The position numbers and the translations under genes are program-made. DNA of 64,000 bases, from the NCBI RefSeq assembly GCF_017814275.1, contig NZ_JAGIYQ010000016.1:1-64000 (forward strand), read 5' to 3'. The notes beneath the pieces were generated by a model that saw only the letters and a program-made list of their open reading frames with translations, searched no databases and was not told where the DNA came from. Positions 37,112 to 46,502 of this stretch are shown here, in pieces. This DNA comes from Gottfriedia endophytica. GTDB taxonomy: Bacteria > Bacillota > Bacilli > Bacillales > Bacillaceae_G. Each line of letters begins with the position of its first letter. The first letter of the stretch is position 1.

Positions 37112-37846
37112 CTATTGAATTAATTGTAAAAATTGTTTTGTACGTTCTTCTTTTGGGTGAACTAAAACTTGTTCTGGTGACCCTTGTTCAACGATATAGC
37201 CACCATCCATGAAAATCACTTCATTCGCTATATCACGAGCGAATTTCATTTCATGTGTTACAACAATCATTGTCATCCCTTCATCAGCTAATTCCTTCAT
37301 AACTTTTAGTACTTCTTGTACAAGCTCCGGATCTAATGCAGAGGTAGGTTCGTCAAATAAAATAACTGAAGGTTCCATAGCTAAAGCACGTGCAATACCA
37401 ACACGTTGTTGTTGGCCTCCAGATAATTGAAATGGATATAAATCGGCTTTATCACTTAATCCAACTTTTTTAAGAAGTCCAAGAGCCTTATCTTTAGCTT
37501 GCTTCTTATCCATTCTTTTAACTGTAATTAAACCTTCCATAACATTTTCTACAGCTGTGAAATGTGGAAATAAATGATGTTGTTGAAATACCATACCTGT
37601 TTTCGACCTAAGATTAATGATGTCTTTTTTAGGTACTGGTTTAGAAAAGTCAACCGTTTGACCTTCAATCGTTATTTTACCACTTGTTGGTTGTTCAAGA
37701 ACGTTCATACAACGTAAAAAGGTTGTTTTACCCGAACCAGATGGACCAATGATAGCCGTTACTGTACCCTTTTCCACATTTAAATTAACATCCTTTAAAA
37801 CCTCAAGCTCTCCAAACTGTTTTTTGATATGTTCTAATTTTATCAC
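37112..37846 (-). CDS. tcyC: Amino-acid ABC transporter ATPase (TcyC-like)
   Basis: 244 residues of the polar-amino-acid ABC class: Walker [11 protein letters not shown]-loop [10 protein letters not shown], signature [14 protein letters not shown], Walker [15 protein letters not shown]-loop VTHEMKFA. It is the third gene of a binding protein-permease-ATPase operon (14 bases after the permease). Similarity of the partner binding protein to TcyA suggests L-cystine; other amino acids cannot be excluded. Confidence 0.87.
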   Translation of the reverse strand: MIKLEHIKKQFGELEVLKDVNLNVEKGTVTAIIGPSGSGKTTFLRCMNVLEQPTSGKITIEGQTVDFSKPVPKKDIINLRSKTGMVFQQHHLFPHFTAVENVMEGLITVKRMDKKQAKDKALGLLKKVGLSDKADLYPFQLSGGQQQRVGIARALAMEPSVILFDEPTSALDPELVQEVLKVMKELADEGMTMIVVTHEMKFARDIANEVIFMDGGYIVEQGSPEQVLVHPKEERTKQFLQLIQ

Positions 37847-37860
37847 CTGGATACCCTCCT

Positions 37861-38556
37861 TTATTTTGCAATGAAGCGTTCAACACGACGTTCTAAGCTA
37901 TGCTGAATAATTGATAAAATAAAGCAGATTACCCAATAGATTAGTCCAGCTTCAGAATAAATTAATAAAAATTTATAATTAACTGCCGCTATCTGTTGTG
38001 CTGTATGGAACATTTCAGTAACTAATATAAGCGATGCTAAAGAAGTATCTTTCACTAAACTAATGAACGTATTTGATAATGGTGGAAGTGATACCCTTGC
38101 TGCCTGAGGGATAATAATTCGTTTTAACGTCTGCCCATAAGTCATCCCCATAGAATATGCTGCTTCCCATTGTCCTTTATCAATTGATGAGATCGCGCCT
38201 CGAATGATTTCTGAAGCGTATGCTCCTACACTTAAAGAAAAGCCAATTATTGCAGAAATATATGGTGATATCGTAACTCCCAAACTTGGTAATCCATAAA
38301 AAATAATAAATAATTGAACTAATAAGGGTGTTCCCCGAATAATCGAAATATAAACTCTTGCAATGCCATTTAATATTTTATTACTTGAAAGACGGAAAAG
38401 AGCAGTAATAAAAGCTAAGATCAACCCAAAAAAGAACGTAATAATAGCTAATGGGATTGTACCTTCAATAGCAGTTTTAACCATTGGAAGGAAAGCATCC
38501 TTCGCAATGGTTAAAAGGTTATTCCAATCTTGAGAACTTAAATTACTTAAGTCCAT
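37861..38556 (-). CDS. tcyB: Amino-acid ABC transporter permease (TcyB-like)
   Basis: 231-residue inner-membrane subunit with about five helices. The EAA-type loop for coupling to the ATPase reads [20 protein letters not shown] (about 133-152). The family motif [17 protein letters not shown] lies near residue 93. It overlaps the binding-protein stop by 14 bases, indicating translational coupling. Confidence 0.88.
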   Translation of the reverse strand: MDLSNLSSQDWNNLLTIAKDAFLPMVKTAIEGTIPLAIITFFFGLILAFITALFRLSSNKILNGIARVYISIIRGTPLLVQLFIIFYGLPSLGVTISPYISAIIGFSLSVGAYASEIIRGAISSIDKGQWEAAYSMGMTYGQTLKRIIIPQAARVSLPPLSNTFISLVKDTSLASLILVTEMFHTAQQIAAVNYKFLLIYSEAGLIYWVICFILSIIQHSLERRVERFIAK

Positions 38557-39340
38557 TTTTACCGAACCATTTTTCTACAATTCGATTATATGTGCCGTCT
38601 TTTTTCATATCATCTAATGCTTTATTAACTGCTTTTACAAGAGAATCATCTGTTTTTCTGAACATAAATCCACTACTAGATGTATCTTTTTCAAGTGCAG
38701 CAATTTTCACTTTTTTATCGCCAGTTTCAGTTAAATAGTTTTGAACTGCAAGTTTGTCATTTATCGTTACATCAGCACGGTTCGATTCAATTAACTGTAT
38801 TGCTTGACTAAACCCTTCAATTCCTACGATTTGAGCTCCATATTGTTTTGCAATTCCTGTGTAGTTACTAGTTAATGATTGAGCAGATTTTAAGCCTTTA
38901 ATATCGTTAAAAGACTTTATTTTATTGTTACTACTTGGTACAACTAATGCTGCTGAAGAACTACTATATGGTTCTGAAAATAAATATTCTTTTTGACGGT
39001 CTGGTTTAATTCCAACTTCATTTGCAATCATATCAAAACGACTTGAGTTTAACCCAGCAAACATTGAGTCCCATTGAGTTTCAAAATATTTAGGCTTTAC
39101 ACCTAAGCGTTTTGCAACTTCATTTGAAAGATCAATATCAAATCCAGTTAAATTACCATTTTTATCATGGAATGTGAATGGTGCATATGTACCTTCTGTT
39201 CCTATTTTTAATTCACCGCTTTTCTTCACAGCAGAAAGTGTATCAGTATTTTTATTTGAAGTATTACTACATCCAGCTGCAAAACCTAATGCTAATACTA
39301 CAGTACCTAATGTCAAAGATAATTTTTTAAAGTTCATCAT
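38543..39340 (-). CDS. tcyA: Amino-acid-binding lipoprotein (TcyA-like, probably cystine)
   Basis: Extracellular solute-binding protein tethered by lipid at C24 (signal ends in GFAAGC). The bilobed periplasmic-binding fold shows [20 protein letters not shown] (first-lobe ligand segment), [20 protein letters not shown] and [20 protein letters not shown]. These strongly resemble B. subtilis TcyA. The start is ATG 39340 seven bases after AAGGAG; ATG 39337 or TTG 39346 are also in frame. Cystine as substrate is inference from similarity. Confidence 0.88.
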   Translation of the reverse strand: MMNFKKLSLTLGTVVLALGFAAGCSNTSNKNTDTLSAVKKSGELKIGTEGTYAPFTFHDKNGNLTGFDIDLSNEVAKRLGVKPKYFETQWDSMFAGLNSSRFDMIANEVGIKPDRQKEYLFSEPYSSSSAALVVPSSNNKIKSFNDIKGLKSAQSLTSNYTGIAKQYGAQIVGIEGFSQAIQLIESNRADVTINDKLAVQNYLTETGDKKVKIAALEKDTSSSGFMFRKTDDSLVKAVNKALDDMKKDGTYNRIVEKWFGKNGLK

Positions 39341-39591
39341 TATCAATCTCCTTAATTCTTATAGGAATTCTCGCCTTTAATGATAATATTCTATTTTTGA
39401 AAAAATATCAACAAAAATTAACTAAAGAATATTATTTTCATTAAAAAGAGGTTTATACTAAAAAAAGAGTAAATTTAGCAAAAAATCGTCTAAATTTACC
39501 CTTTTGATTACCAAAATATTTTCATGGTTACTTATCACTAATTATTTATAAAGTTGCTTTCTTAAACATCGGTGCTATTTTAAAATGCGTT

Positions 39592-39665
39592 AGTTGATTA
39601 CAACTCCAGATTGCTCTCTTCCCGCTATACCCACAAGAGTCTCGCATCTTCCGCCCGAATCAACT
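39592..39665. repeat. Long palindromic repeat, copy 6 (internally deleted)
   Basis: Keeps both terminal arms (AGTTGATTACAA, GAATCAACTT) but lacks about 58 bases from the middle. Upstream GGTGCTATTTTAAAATGCG and downstream AAACCTAAAAGCAACAA flanks are intact. Confidence 0.88.
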
Positions 39666-39719
39666 TCTGTCTTTTAAATCACAAAACCTAAAAGCAACAA
39701 AAAAAGAGCCTTTAGAAAA

Positions 39720-39808
39720 GAGACATCCATGCTAATAAAATTCGCACCATGGCCCATGAAAATAAGGAATTCATCCTATAATGATGTTCTTTTAACATAA
39801 TATTTTCA
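39720..39808. repeat. Shared ~90-bp segment downstream of copy 6
   Basis: Second copy of the segment at 29191-29280, again directly to the right of a palindromic unit. Includes GCACCATGGCCCATGAAAAT and TCTTTTAACATAATATTTTC. Confidence 0.85.
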
Positions 39809-39822
39809 TCCAATAAAAAAGG

Positions 39823-39848
39823 CCTTTTACGAATGTGTACGTAAAAGG
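39823..39848. other. Isolated perfect hairpin
   Basis: CCTTTTACG, 8-base loop, CGTAAAAGG, followed by TAAATG rather than a T-run. On the minus strand it is followed by CCTTTTTTATTGG, so it could terminate transcription of the 39913 peptide gene. Confidence 0.55.
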
Positions 39849-39912
39849 TAAATGAAGAGGTTTTGTAAGAAACGATTGTGAGAAAAGATTTGACTGATTA
39901 CTTTATTCAATA

Positions 39913-39996
39913 TTATGAATCAAAAATGCAATAACCTACTAAAGTTGAACAAAGTAAAAACAATGTAATGTTAAGTGTAACTGCTAATTCACCCAT
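39913..39996 (-). CDS. Candidate small membrane peptide
   Basis: 27 residues: MGELAVTLNITLFLLCSTLV then GYCIFDS. One hydrophobic helix. A GGGGGA site precedes two adjacent ATG codons (39999 and 39996; the second has the better 7-base spacing). A hairpin with a following T-run lies downstream on the same strand. No homologue recognised. Confidence 0.55.
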   Translation of the reverse strand: MGELAVTLNITLFLLCSTLVGYCIFDS

Positions 39997-40192
39997 CATT
40001 AATCCCCCATTTATTCGTTATGTGCTTACACTTTTATATTACAACAATTACAAATTCACGGAACATTCTATTTGTTAAGGATTTGTGAACAATTATACAA
40101 AGATTAGCAAAATAACTCTTGGAATAGCCTTGATTAGATGGTTGTTTTTAATAATCTGTTTTCGTATACATTGTTGCTATTTCAGTATGTGT

Positions 40193-40329
40193 AAGTTGAC
40201 TTCCACTCCAGGATGCTCGCTTTCCTATGGGCGTGAGTTGAGCCTCCTCGTCGCTAACGCTCCTGTGGGGTCTCTCAGCCTTCCCGCATCTCCCACAGAA
40301 GCCTGGGCACACTTCCGTTCCAATCAACG
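40193..40329. repeat. Long palindromic repeat, copy 7
   Basis: Full-length core, left flank CTGTTTTCGTATACATTG (from 40157) and right flank AAACCTAAAAGCAACAATTT with AAGAGGCTTTTA to 40381. Sits behind the HemAT gene. Confidence 0.92.
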
Positions 40330-40421
40330 TATGTCTTTTAAATTATAAAACCTAAAAGCAACAATTTTTTAAAAAGAGGCTTTTAATAAAGTGTAAAATT
40401 GTAACTGTATCAAATTATTAG

Positions 40422-41723
40422 TTATGAAATTGCAGTTGCTTCATTTAAGACTTCCGCAGAACGTGTTACCTCTGCAGTTGCTTGGTAAATCGTTACGATA
40501 TTCTCTCTTAATTCATCAACTTGCTTACAAATCTCATCCATTGTAACTGTATTATCTTTAGTAGATTGATTTATGCTATTTAGAACTTCCCTTGTTTTAT
40601 TCGTAAATTCTAATCCATATTCCATTTCTTTCTTAACGTTATTAATTGATCCCATGACTTCTTCAGTACATTTATTACTAATCATCGTTATTGATTTAAT
40701 CTCTAAAATCGATTTTTTCGTATTTTCAGCTAGTTTTTTAACTTCAGTTGCAACAACTGCAAATCCCTTTCCATGTTGACCAGCCCTAGCTGCTTCAATA
40801 GCTGAATTAAGCGCCAACAAATTGGTTTGTTCAGCAATCTCTTGAACTAGTCTTACAACTTGTTCGATTTCTGCATTTGATTGAATTAATTCCCCTAATG
40901 ATTCCTCAACAGCTTTCATTAAATTAATAATTTCACCCATTTTTTCGTTTGTGTAATCAATCGTTTGTTTTCCGTTTTCTACTAATTTTACAGTATTACC
41001 AAATTCATTATTAGTATGATGAATGTGACCTTGTACTTGCTCACTATTTTGGGCTAATTTCTCAACAGATGCATTTGTTTCTTCAGATATTGCCAGTAGA
41101 TGTGTACTAGTATTTAACATTTGCTGAGTAATCTCATTTTTAACTCTTAAATAATCTTGCTCCTTTACATTTATACTTTCTATTTCATACGCCTGTAAGA
41201 CTAGTTGTTGTTCTAAACAAAAGATTTTCATAATTGTTGAAAATGCTAAATCAAGTTCCTCTTTTGTTTTTATTTCTGAAGAAACAACTACTAGAACTTT
41301 ATGAAGTAGATGATGAATTGCTCCCATGTACCAACTTGTATCTAATCCAATACGAAAATGTGTTTTAGCTATGTTCCGTCTTTTATTAATATAATTTGTA
41401 TTAATTTCACCATTGAACATTTCAAGTATATGGATTTTTAATGTATTTATTAACTTACTAATAGAACTATATCTTTCAATGATTTCTTTTAAATGTCGAA
41501 CCTTCAAAATTGAATCATAAAATGCAGCAGCTAATTCTTGAATGTGTTCCTCAATAATAGGTTTTATCGATTTTAATACTTTTAAATCATTTTCACCTAA
41601 ATTAATTAATGACATCATCTCAATTACTTTATCATCTTGGATAGAAAGTACCACTTGGTTAGAAAGATAATTTTCTAACCATAAAATCACTGAATTTTTC
41701 CGTGAAGAAAATTTATTAAACAT
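40422..41723 (-). CDS. hemAT: HemAT-type globin-coupled aerotaxis sensor
   Basis: 433-residue soluble chemoreceptor. Residues about 20-180 form a sensor globin whose proximal haem ligand is H122 ([17 protein letters not shown]), one position from B. subtilis H123. A linker leads into a methyl-accepting signalling domain (about 190-430) with the conserved hairpin tip [20 protein letters not shown] and [18 protein letters not shown]. It binds oxygen and signals to CheA. ATG 41723 follows GGAGGG by four bases. Its presence next to haem-biosynthesis-rich territory may be coincidental. Confidence 0.92.
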   Translation of the reverse strand: MFNKFSSRKNSVILWLENYLSNQVVLSIQDDKVIEMMSLINLGENDLKVLKSIKPIIEEHIQELAAAFYDSILKVRHLKEIIERYSSISKLINTLKIHILEMFNGEINTNYINKRRNIAKTHFRIGLDTSWYMGAIHHLLHKVLVVVSSEIKTKEELDLAFSTIMKIFCLEQQLVLQAYEIESINVKEQDYLRVKNEITQQMLNTSTHLLAISEETNASVEKLAQNSEQVQGHIHHTNNEFGNTVKLVENGKQTIDYTNEKMGEIINLMKAVEESLGELIQSNAEIEQVVRLVQEIAEQTNLLALNSAIEAARAGQHGKGFAVVATEVKKLAENTKKSILEIKSITMISNKCTEEVMGSINNVKKEMEYGLEFTNKTREVLNSINQSTKDNTVTMDEICKQVDELRENIVTIYQATAEVTRSAEVLNEATAIS

Positions 41724-41913
41724 AAGACCCTCCAATTTGTTTTACTAATTTGAATATACTAATAATTACCCCAAATTTCCTATTAATATTTCGAAATATT
41801 TGTGACATTTTTCACTTATGAGAAATTTCTTAGAAAGCTCAAAAAGGTTCTTTATCATTTAGATGTAATTTATTTTATTAACATAAGAACTATCCGATTG
41901 AATATTCATAAAA

Positions 41914-41940
41914 AAAGAAGCTAAAAAAATTAGCTTCTTT
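41914..41940 (-). terminator. Terminator after the amino-acid permease
   Basis: AAAGAAGCTA/TAGCTTCTTT stem, with a run of T in minus-strand direction. Confidence 0.8.
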
Positions 41941-41948
41941 TTTTATCG

Positions 41949-43367
41949 TTATTTTTGAACAAAATTTTGTTCTTCATATACACTTCCATTGAGCTTACTA
42001 TGATTTTTACTGTAACTAAAATAAACAAACAAACCAATGACAATCCATATTCCACATGCTATCCATGTTACTTTTGAAAGATTCAATATTAAATATATAC
42101 ATAATCCCGCACTAACAATCGGAAAAACAGGTACGAACGGTACTCTAAATCCTCTTTTAAGTTCTGAATGACGTTTTCTTAAAATTAAGATTGATAACGA
42201 TACTAATGTAAATGCTAACAAAGTACCCATGTTAATTAATTCAGCAAGTGTACCAATATTAACAAATCCACCAATCAATGCTGCCACTATCCCTGTCATC
42301 CAAGTATTTTTAAAAGGTGTCTGGAATTTAGGATGTACTTTAGAAAAAGTTTTTGGTAATAAGCCATCTTTGCTCATTGAATAAGAGATTCGAACTTGTC
42401 CAAATAAAGACACTAATAATACCGTTGTAATCCCTATAATTGCACCAACTGAAATGATTCCTGCAAGCCAATCTTGTCCGACATATTGTAATGCAAATGA
42501 AACTGGATTAGATAGATTAAGTTTTGTATAAGGTACCATCCCTGTTAAAATTTGTGAAACTGCAATATATAGAATCGTACAAACTGTTAATGCAGAAATA
42601 ATACCAATTGGCAAATCACGCTTAGGTTTTCTTACTTCTTCAGCAGCTGTTGCAACTGCATCAAAGCCAATAAAAGCAAAAAATACGGTTGCAGCACCAG
42701 TTACAATTCCATGAAATCCAAATGGCATAAAAGGATGCCAGTTAGCAGGTTTTACATATTTCGCTCCAGCTATAATAAAAAGTATGATTACTGCTAGTTT
42801 AACTATTACCATTATATTATTAACTCTTGCACTTTCTTTAATTCCTTTTGATAAAAGAGCTGTAATAATTAAAACAATTAAAACTGCCGGTAAATCTACT
42901 ATTCCCTTACTTCCTCCACCAGGTGTTGACGTTATGGCTGCTGGTAAATGGATGCCAAATCCTCCTATTAATGATTGAAAATAAGCGGACCAACCACTTG
43001 CTACAGCAGAAACAGCCAATAAGTATTCTAGCATTAGATCCCAACCAATTATGAATGCCACTAGTTCTCCAATGGTGGCATATGAATACGTATAAACACT
43101 ACCCGATATTGGTACAGTTGAAGCAAACTCTGCATAACAAAACGCCGTTAATGCACATGCTATACCAGCAAGGACGAAAGATAAAGAAATTGCTGGCCCT
43201 GCATGAGTAGCAGCTACAATTCCAGTTAAAACAAAAATACCTGTTCCAATAGTCATTCCAATCCCTAACAAAGTTAAATCAAATGCACCTAATGATCTTT
43301 TTAACTGACTATTACTACTTTCTTCAAGCATTTTTGAAATTGATTTTTTACGAAATACATTACTCAT
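41949..43367 (-). CDS. APC-family amino-acid permease
   Basis: 472 residues, about twelve membrane helices. APC hallmarks: GIGMTIGTGIFVLTG in helix 1 (substrate backbone-binding loop), CYAEFASTVPISGSVYTYSY in helix 3, FFAFIGFDAVATAAEEVRKP in helix 6. It belongs to the cationic-amino-acid-transporter-like branch (YfnA/YhdG of B. subtilis); the substrate is uncertain. Monocistronic, with its own terminator. ATG 43367 follows GTGAGGAATTGGC. Confidence 0.9.
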   Translation of the reverse strand: MSNVFRKKSISKMLEESSNSQLKRSLGAFDLTLLGIGMTIGTGIFVLTGIVAATHAGPAISLSFVLAGIACALTAFCYAEFASTVPISGSVYTYSYATIGELVAFIIGWDLMLEYLLAVSAVASGWSAYFQSLIGGFGIHLPAAITSTPGGGSKGIVDLPAVLIVLIITALLSKGIKESARVNNIMVIVKLAVIILFIIAGAKYVKPANWHPFMPFGFHGIVTGAATVFFAFIGFDAVATAAEEVRKPKRDLPIGIISALTVCTILYIAVSQILTGMVPYTKLNLSNPVSFALQYVGQDWLAGIISVGAIIGITTVLLVSLFGQVRISYSMSKDGLLPKTFSKVHPKFQTPFKNTWMTGIVAALIGGFVNIGTLAELINMGTLLAFTLVSLSILILRKRHSELKRGFRVPFVPVFPIVSAGLCIYLILNLSKVTWIACGIWIVIGLFVYFSYSKNHSKLNGSVYEEQNFVQK

Positions 43368-43597
43368 GCCAATTCCTCACTTTTTAATTATTCGATTTTT
43401 TCTGATTATTTAGATTTTATCATAATTCGTCAGACTTTCAACGTTTATTTAGAAATTAACAAAAAATGTTACTATTTTACATTTTTTATACTATTTAGGG
43501 TATTTGTTTTAGGTGATTTTTACTACTTATAATCTAAACGCACTAAATTTGAACAATTTTGAGGTGAGTGTCTTATTGTATATTAATATGAGATAAA

Positions 43598-43757
43598 GTG
43601 AAACTTCCATGAGTGGGGGTTTTTTCATCCCCCACTCATGGCTAGCCCGCCCAATCGGGCTTTTACGGGCAGTTATCCCCCACCTATCTCCCTCTTTTCT
43701 CTTTGAATCTTGAGGTAGGGGTCTTACTGCCCGCGAATAGCGGGATAAATAATAAAC
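43598..43757. mobile_element. Structured GC-rich islet, possible transposase-less IS200/IS605 derivative
   Basis: On the minus strand: TTTAT, then hairpin CCCGC-TATTC-GCGGG (43740-43754), then GGGCAGT...ACTGCCC enclosing ACCCCTACCT...AGGTGGGG, then GCCCGATTGGGC, then a perfect 13-bp hairpin CCATGAGTGGGGG/CCCCCACTCATGG (43608-43641) followed by AAGTTTCAC. Hairpins near both ends and no terminal inverted repeats fit an IS605-type end pair or a TnpB guide-RNA scaffold. The 95-codon open frame across it is not a gene. Confidence 0.45.
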
Positions 43758-43788
43758 CCGAAGATGTGAAAGTTCATCTTCGGGCTTA
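43757..43788 (-). terminator. Terminator after the mpfA-like gene
   Basis: CCCGAAGATG/CATCTTCGGG with an 8-base loop, followed on the minus strand by TTTATTATTT. Confidence 0.85.
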
Positions 43789-43791
43789 AGA

Positions 43792-45114
43792 TTAGTTTGC
43801 AGGTAAAGCATCACTATTTGTTTTCTTGATTTCTACTAGTTTAATTTGATGTGCATCCATTGAAGTAACTTTAAACTCATAGTCTTCAAAGAAAATAGAT
43901 TGACCTTGCTTAATATCATGGTTTTGTGTTAACATCCAACCACCAATTGTGTCTACATCTTCATCTTCCACAAATAGACCAAGAAGATCGTTTATTTCTG
44001 TAATCAACACTTTTCCTTCAACTATCTTATGTGTATCGTTAATATGTTGGATAGGAGGTTGTTCATCTCCATCATACTCATCACGAATTTCTCCAACAAT
44101 TTCTTCAAGTATATCTTCCATTGTTAATAATCCTGCTGTTCCACCATACTCGTCATACAAAATTGCAAGAGGGATACGTTTCTTTTGCATTTGTAATAAA
44201 AGATCATGAATTGCAATTGTTTCAATTACTTGAATGACTGGACGAGTATACGTAGCTATGTCATACGTTTTATCAACCTTTCCGTCTAAATAACGAATAA
44301 AAAAGTCTTTTACGTTGACCATACCAATGATATTATCTTTATCCTCACCGAAGACCGGGTAACGCGTGTATTGCTCATGTTTAAGCGTATTTAAATGGTC
44401 TTCTAGCTTATCTTCTGCGTAAAGTCCGACAATCTCAGTACGTGGTACCATTATTTCTTTAGCTAAACGATTATCGAATTCAAAAATATTATTTAAATAT
44501 TTATACTCAGCTTGGTTAATTTCTCCATTTTCAAAACTCTCCGAAAGGATTATTCTTAATTCTTCTTCCGTATGAGCTTCTTCTGATTCAGAAGCAGGTT
44601 TTAATCCAAATAACCCTGCAACAAATCGAGAAGAATGATTTAACATCCAAATAAACGGAAAGGCAATTTTATAAAAATAGATTAAAGGTGTTGAAAGAAG
44701 TAGTGCAACACCTTCAGCTTTTTGAATTGCTACCGTTTTAGGTGCCAGTTCGCCTATTACAACATGAATAAATGTAATCAGGGAGAAGGCAATAATGTAA
44801 GAAATTGTGGTCGCAACCGATGGATTCATGCCAATTTTTTCTGCTAAAGGTTCGATTAAACGAAAAATAGTTGGCTCACCTATTACCCCTAGACCTAATG
44901 CAGTAACTGTAATTCCTAGCTGACAAGCTGATAAATATTCATCTAAATTTGAAATAACCTTTTTAGCTGCTAATGCACCACGTTTTTTTTCAGCTACTAG
45001 CTGATCAATTCGACTTGAACGAATCTTTACGATTGCAAATTCTGTTGCAACGAAGAACGCTGTAAGTGCGATTAAAAACAAAATCATAAACAAGTTAACT
45101 ATGTCCAATGACAA
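43792..45114 (-). CDS. mpfA: HlyC/CorC-family transporter (MpfA/YhdP-like)
   Basis: 440 residues: a DUF21/CNNM membrane domain of about four helices (residues 1-190, with RIRSSRIDQLVAEK-like KIRSSRIDQLVAEKKRGALA), a CBS pair (about 205-325, REIMVPRTEIVGL-like KEIMVPRTEIVGL) and a CorC_HlyC domain at the end. MpfA of B. subtilis is the main Mg2+ efflux protein; the same role is inferred. No ATG is usable: TTG 45114 or TTG 45108 starts the conserved (L)DIVNL segment. The only good Shine-Dalgarno is separated from them by a stable hairpin. Confidence 0.88.
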   Translation of the reverse strand: MSLDIVNLFMILFLIALTAFFVATEFAIVKIRSSRIDQLVAEKKRGALAAKKVISNLDEYLSACQLGITVTALGLGVIGEPTIFRLIEPLAEKIGMNPSVATTISYIIAFSLITFIHVVIGELAPKTVAIQKAEGVALLLSTPLIYFYKIAFPFIWMLNHSSRFVAGLFGLKPASESEEAHTEEELRIILSESFENGEINQAEYKYLNNIFEFDNRLAKEIMVPRTEIVGLYAEDKLEDHLNTLKHEQYTRYPVFGEDKDNIIGMVNVKDFFIRYLDGKVDKTYDIATYTRPVIQVIETIAIHDLLLQMQKKRIPLAILYDEYGGTAGLLTMEDILEEIVGEIRDEYDGDEQPPIQHINDTHKIVEGKVLITEINDLLGLFVEDEDVDTIGGWMLTQNHDIKQGQSIFFEDYEFKVTSMDAHQIKLVEIKKTNSDALPAN

Positions 45115-45147
45115 CCCTGAGAATCGCTTCTCAGGTGTTCACCTCCT
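45108..45147 (-). promoter_or_regulatory. Shine-Dalgarno plus intervening hairpin before the mpfA-like start
   Basis: Minus-strand order: AGGAGGTG (45140-45147), four bases, stem CCTGAGAA-GCGA-TTCTCAGG (45116-45135), one base, TTG 45114 (second TTG 45108). Linear spacing is 25 bases; with the hairpin folded it becomes about 5. Confidence 0.75.
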
Positions 45148-45213
45148 GTATATAAACCGTATTATAGTTAGTCTACTACTCTATATTATTACGTACCAGA
45201 ATCTTATTATCTA

Positions 45214-45897
45214 TTAATCTTCTTCGTTTTGTCTAAAAATTAATATATATTTTACCAATTCAAGAACTGAAATTAAAGCTGCTGCTAAATAAGTTAATGC
45301 TGCAGCCCCTAATACTTTATTTACACCTTCTGCATCACTTTTGCTGATAATCCCATCTGCTAACATAATCTTTTTTGCACGTGAACTTGCATTAAATTCA
45401 ACAGGTAATGTGATTACCTGAAATGCAACAACGACAGAAAAGAAAAGAATCCCTAATCCAATTAGAGAAGTAGCATGAAAGATAAATCCAGCTAGTAAAA
45501 GTAATGGTGCAATACCACTTGTTATATTTAACAATGGGAATATTTGATGACGTAAAGTCAAAAATCCATAAGATTCTTCATGCTGAATGGCATGACCAAC
45601 TTCATGGGCAGCTACAGAAACTGATGCAATACTTGTTCCGTAGTATACGTCTTCTGATAATCGAACCACTTTAGATGTTGGGTCATAATGATCACTTAAT
45701 CTACCAGGAATCACTTCTACTGGTACATGAAATAACCCACGATCATTTAATATTTTCCTAGCAACATCCGCACCTGTATATCCAAAAGTTGCTGGTACTT
45801 GAGACCATTTTGAGAAATTATTTGATACTTTTGATTGTGCCCAAAGTGATAAACCAAAGGCAATAAAAATAAGTATATCCATAGGATGAAAGAACAT
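45214..45897 (-). CDS. YugP-type membrane zinc metallopeptidase
   Basis: 227 residues. N-terminal membrane helix, then the zinc site H98-E-x2-H102 in AHEVGHAIQHEESYG (about 97-111), and three or four C-terminal helices (SGIAPLLLLAGFIFHATSLI, LGAAALTYLAAALISVLEL). The family (PF04298, 'putative neutral zinc metallopeptidase') has no well-defined substrate. It begins just after the MerR-type gene on the same strand (6-base gap) and may be co-expressed with it. Confidence 0.88.
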   Translation of the reverse strand: MFFHPMDILIFIAFGLSLWAQSKVSNNFSKWSQVPATFGYTGADVARKILNDRGLFHVPVEVIPGRLSDHYDPTSKVVRLSEDVYYGTSIASVSVAAHEVGHAIQHEESYGFLTLRHQIFPLLNITSGIAPLLLLAGFIFHATSLIGLGILFFSVVVAFQVITLPVEFNASSRAKKIMLADGIISKSDAEGVNKVLGAAALTYLAAALISVLELVKYILIFRQNEED

Positions 45898-45903
45898 CGC
45901 TAC

Positions 45904-46320
45904 TCACATGTCTCCTTTATTTGAAAATGTGTTTAATGTTTGTACTAACGGAAAAACGTGTTGGTGTAATGTATTTATTAGCACCTCTTTTTCACTAGAA
46001 TCCATTAGCTGCAAACCTGTTTTTAATTTAGTTAACTCACATTCAAGCTGAATGATTTGATCAAAAATTGAGTGTACTTGTTCAAATACACAAGTATTCT
46101 GTAGAAGTTGGTTCTTTAATAATCCTCTAATTTCTTCTAAAGGTATTCTCATCTTCTTACAGTGTTCAATGATGCGAAGGGTATTTAAAGCTTCCTTTGC
46201 ATAATATCGATAATTTGATCGTGAGCGTTTTGCTTCAAGCAAACCTAAATTCGTATAATAGTCAATTGTACGTTTCGATACTTGAGCTATTTCCGCCAAT
46301 TCGCCGATTCGGTACTCGAT
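45904..46320 (-). CDS. MerR-family regulator with apparent non-standard start
   Basis: The winged-helix N-terminus typical of MerR proteins reads, on the minus strand, EYRIGELAEIAQVSKRTIDY, but the codon for Met before EYR is ATC (46318-46320). The only standard-type start in frame is TTG 46299, which would delete the first helix. AAAGGGGGG lies 11 bases upstream of the ATC, and TAG closes the frame shortly before. The rest is a MerR DNA-binding domain (to about 70) and a coiled-coil dimerisation helix with a single Cys (C57 by the TTG numbering). It lacks the CueR-type metal Cys pair. Confidence 0.82.
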   Translation of the reverse strand: MEYRIGELAEIAQVSKRTIDYYTNLGLLEAKRSRSNYRYYAKEALNTLRIIEHCKKMRIPLEEIRGLLKNQLLQNTCVFEQVHSIFDQIIQLECELTKLKTGLQLMDSSEKEVLINTLHQHVFPLVQTLNTFSNKGDM

Positions 46321-46502
46321 CCCAACTGAAGCCCCCCTTTTAAACTATAATACTCCCATTATATATTTTATAAAGTGTACAGTCAAACGTGATAGTTTCT
46401 TACAGTAATATCGATGATATCAAAAAATTGATTAAAGGAAATTTCATACTAAGTGGCGAATAACTTTTTTCTGTCAATTTTGAATTAATTGGAGGTGTGT
46501 AA

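Noticed and set aside
43527-43814. 95-codon open frame on the minus strand
   Set aside because: It runs through a terminator and a series of perfect hairpins, overlaps the mpfA-like gene end and has no ribosome-binding site. The DNA structure explains it better.
45904-46320. MerR-type gene considered as CueR (copper regulator)
   Set aside because: It lacks the C-terminal Cys pair of the metal loop; only one Cys occurs after the DNA-binding domain, and no copper genes are adjacent.
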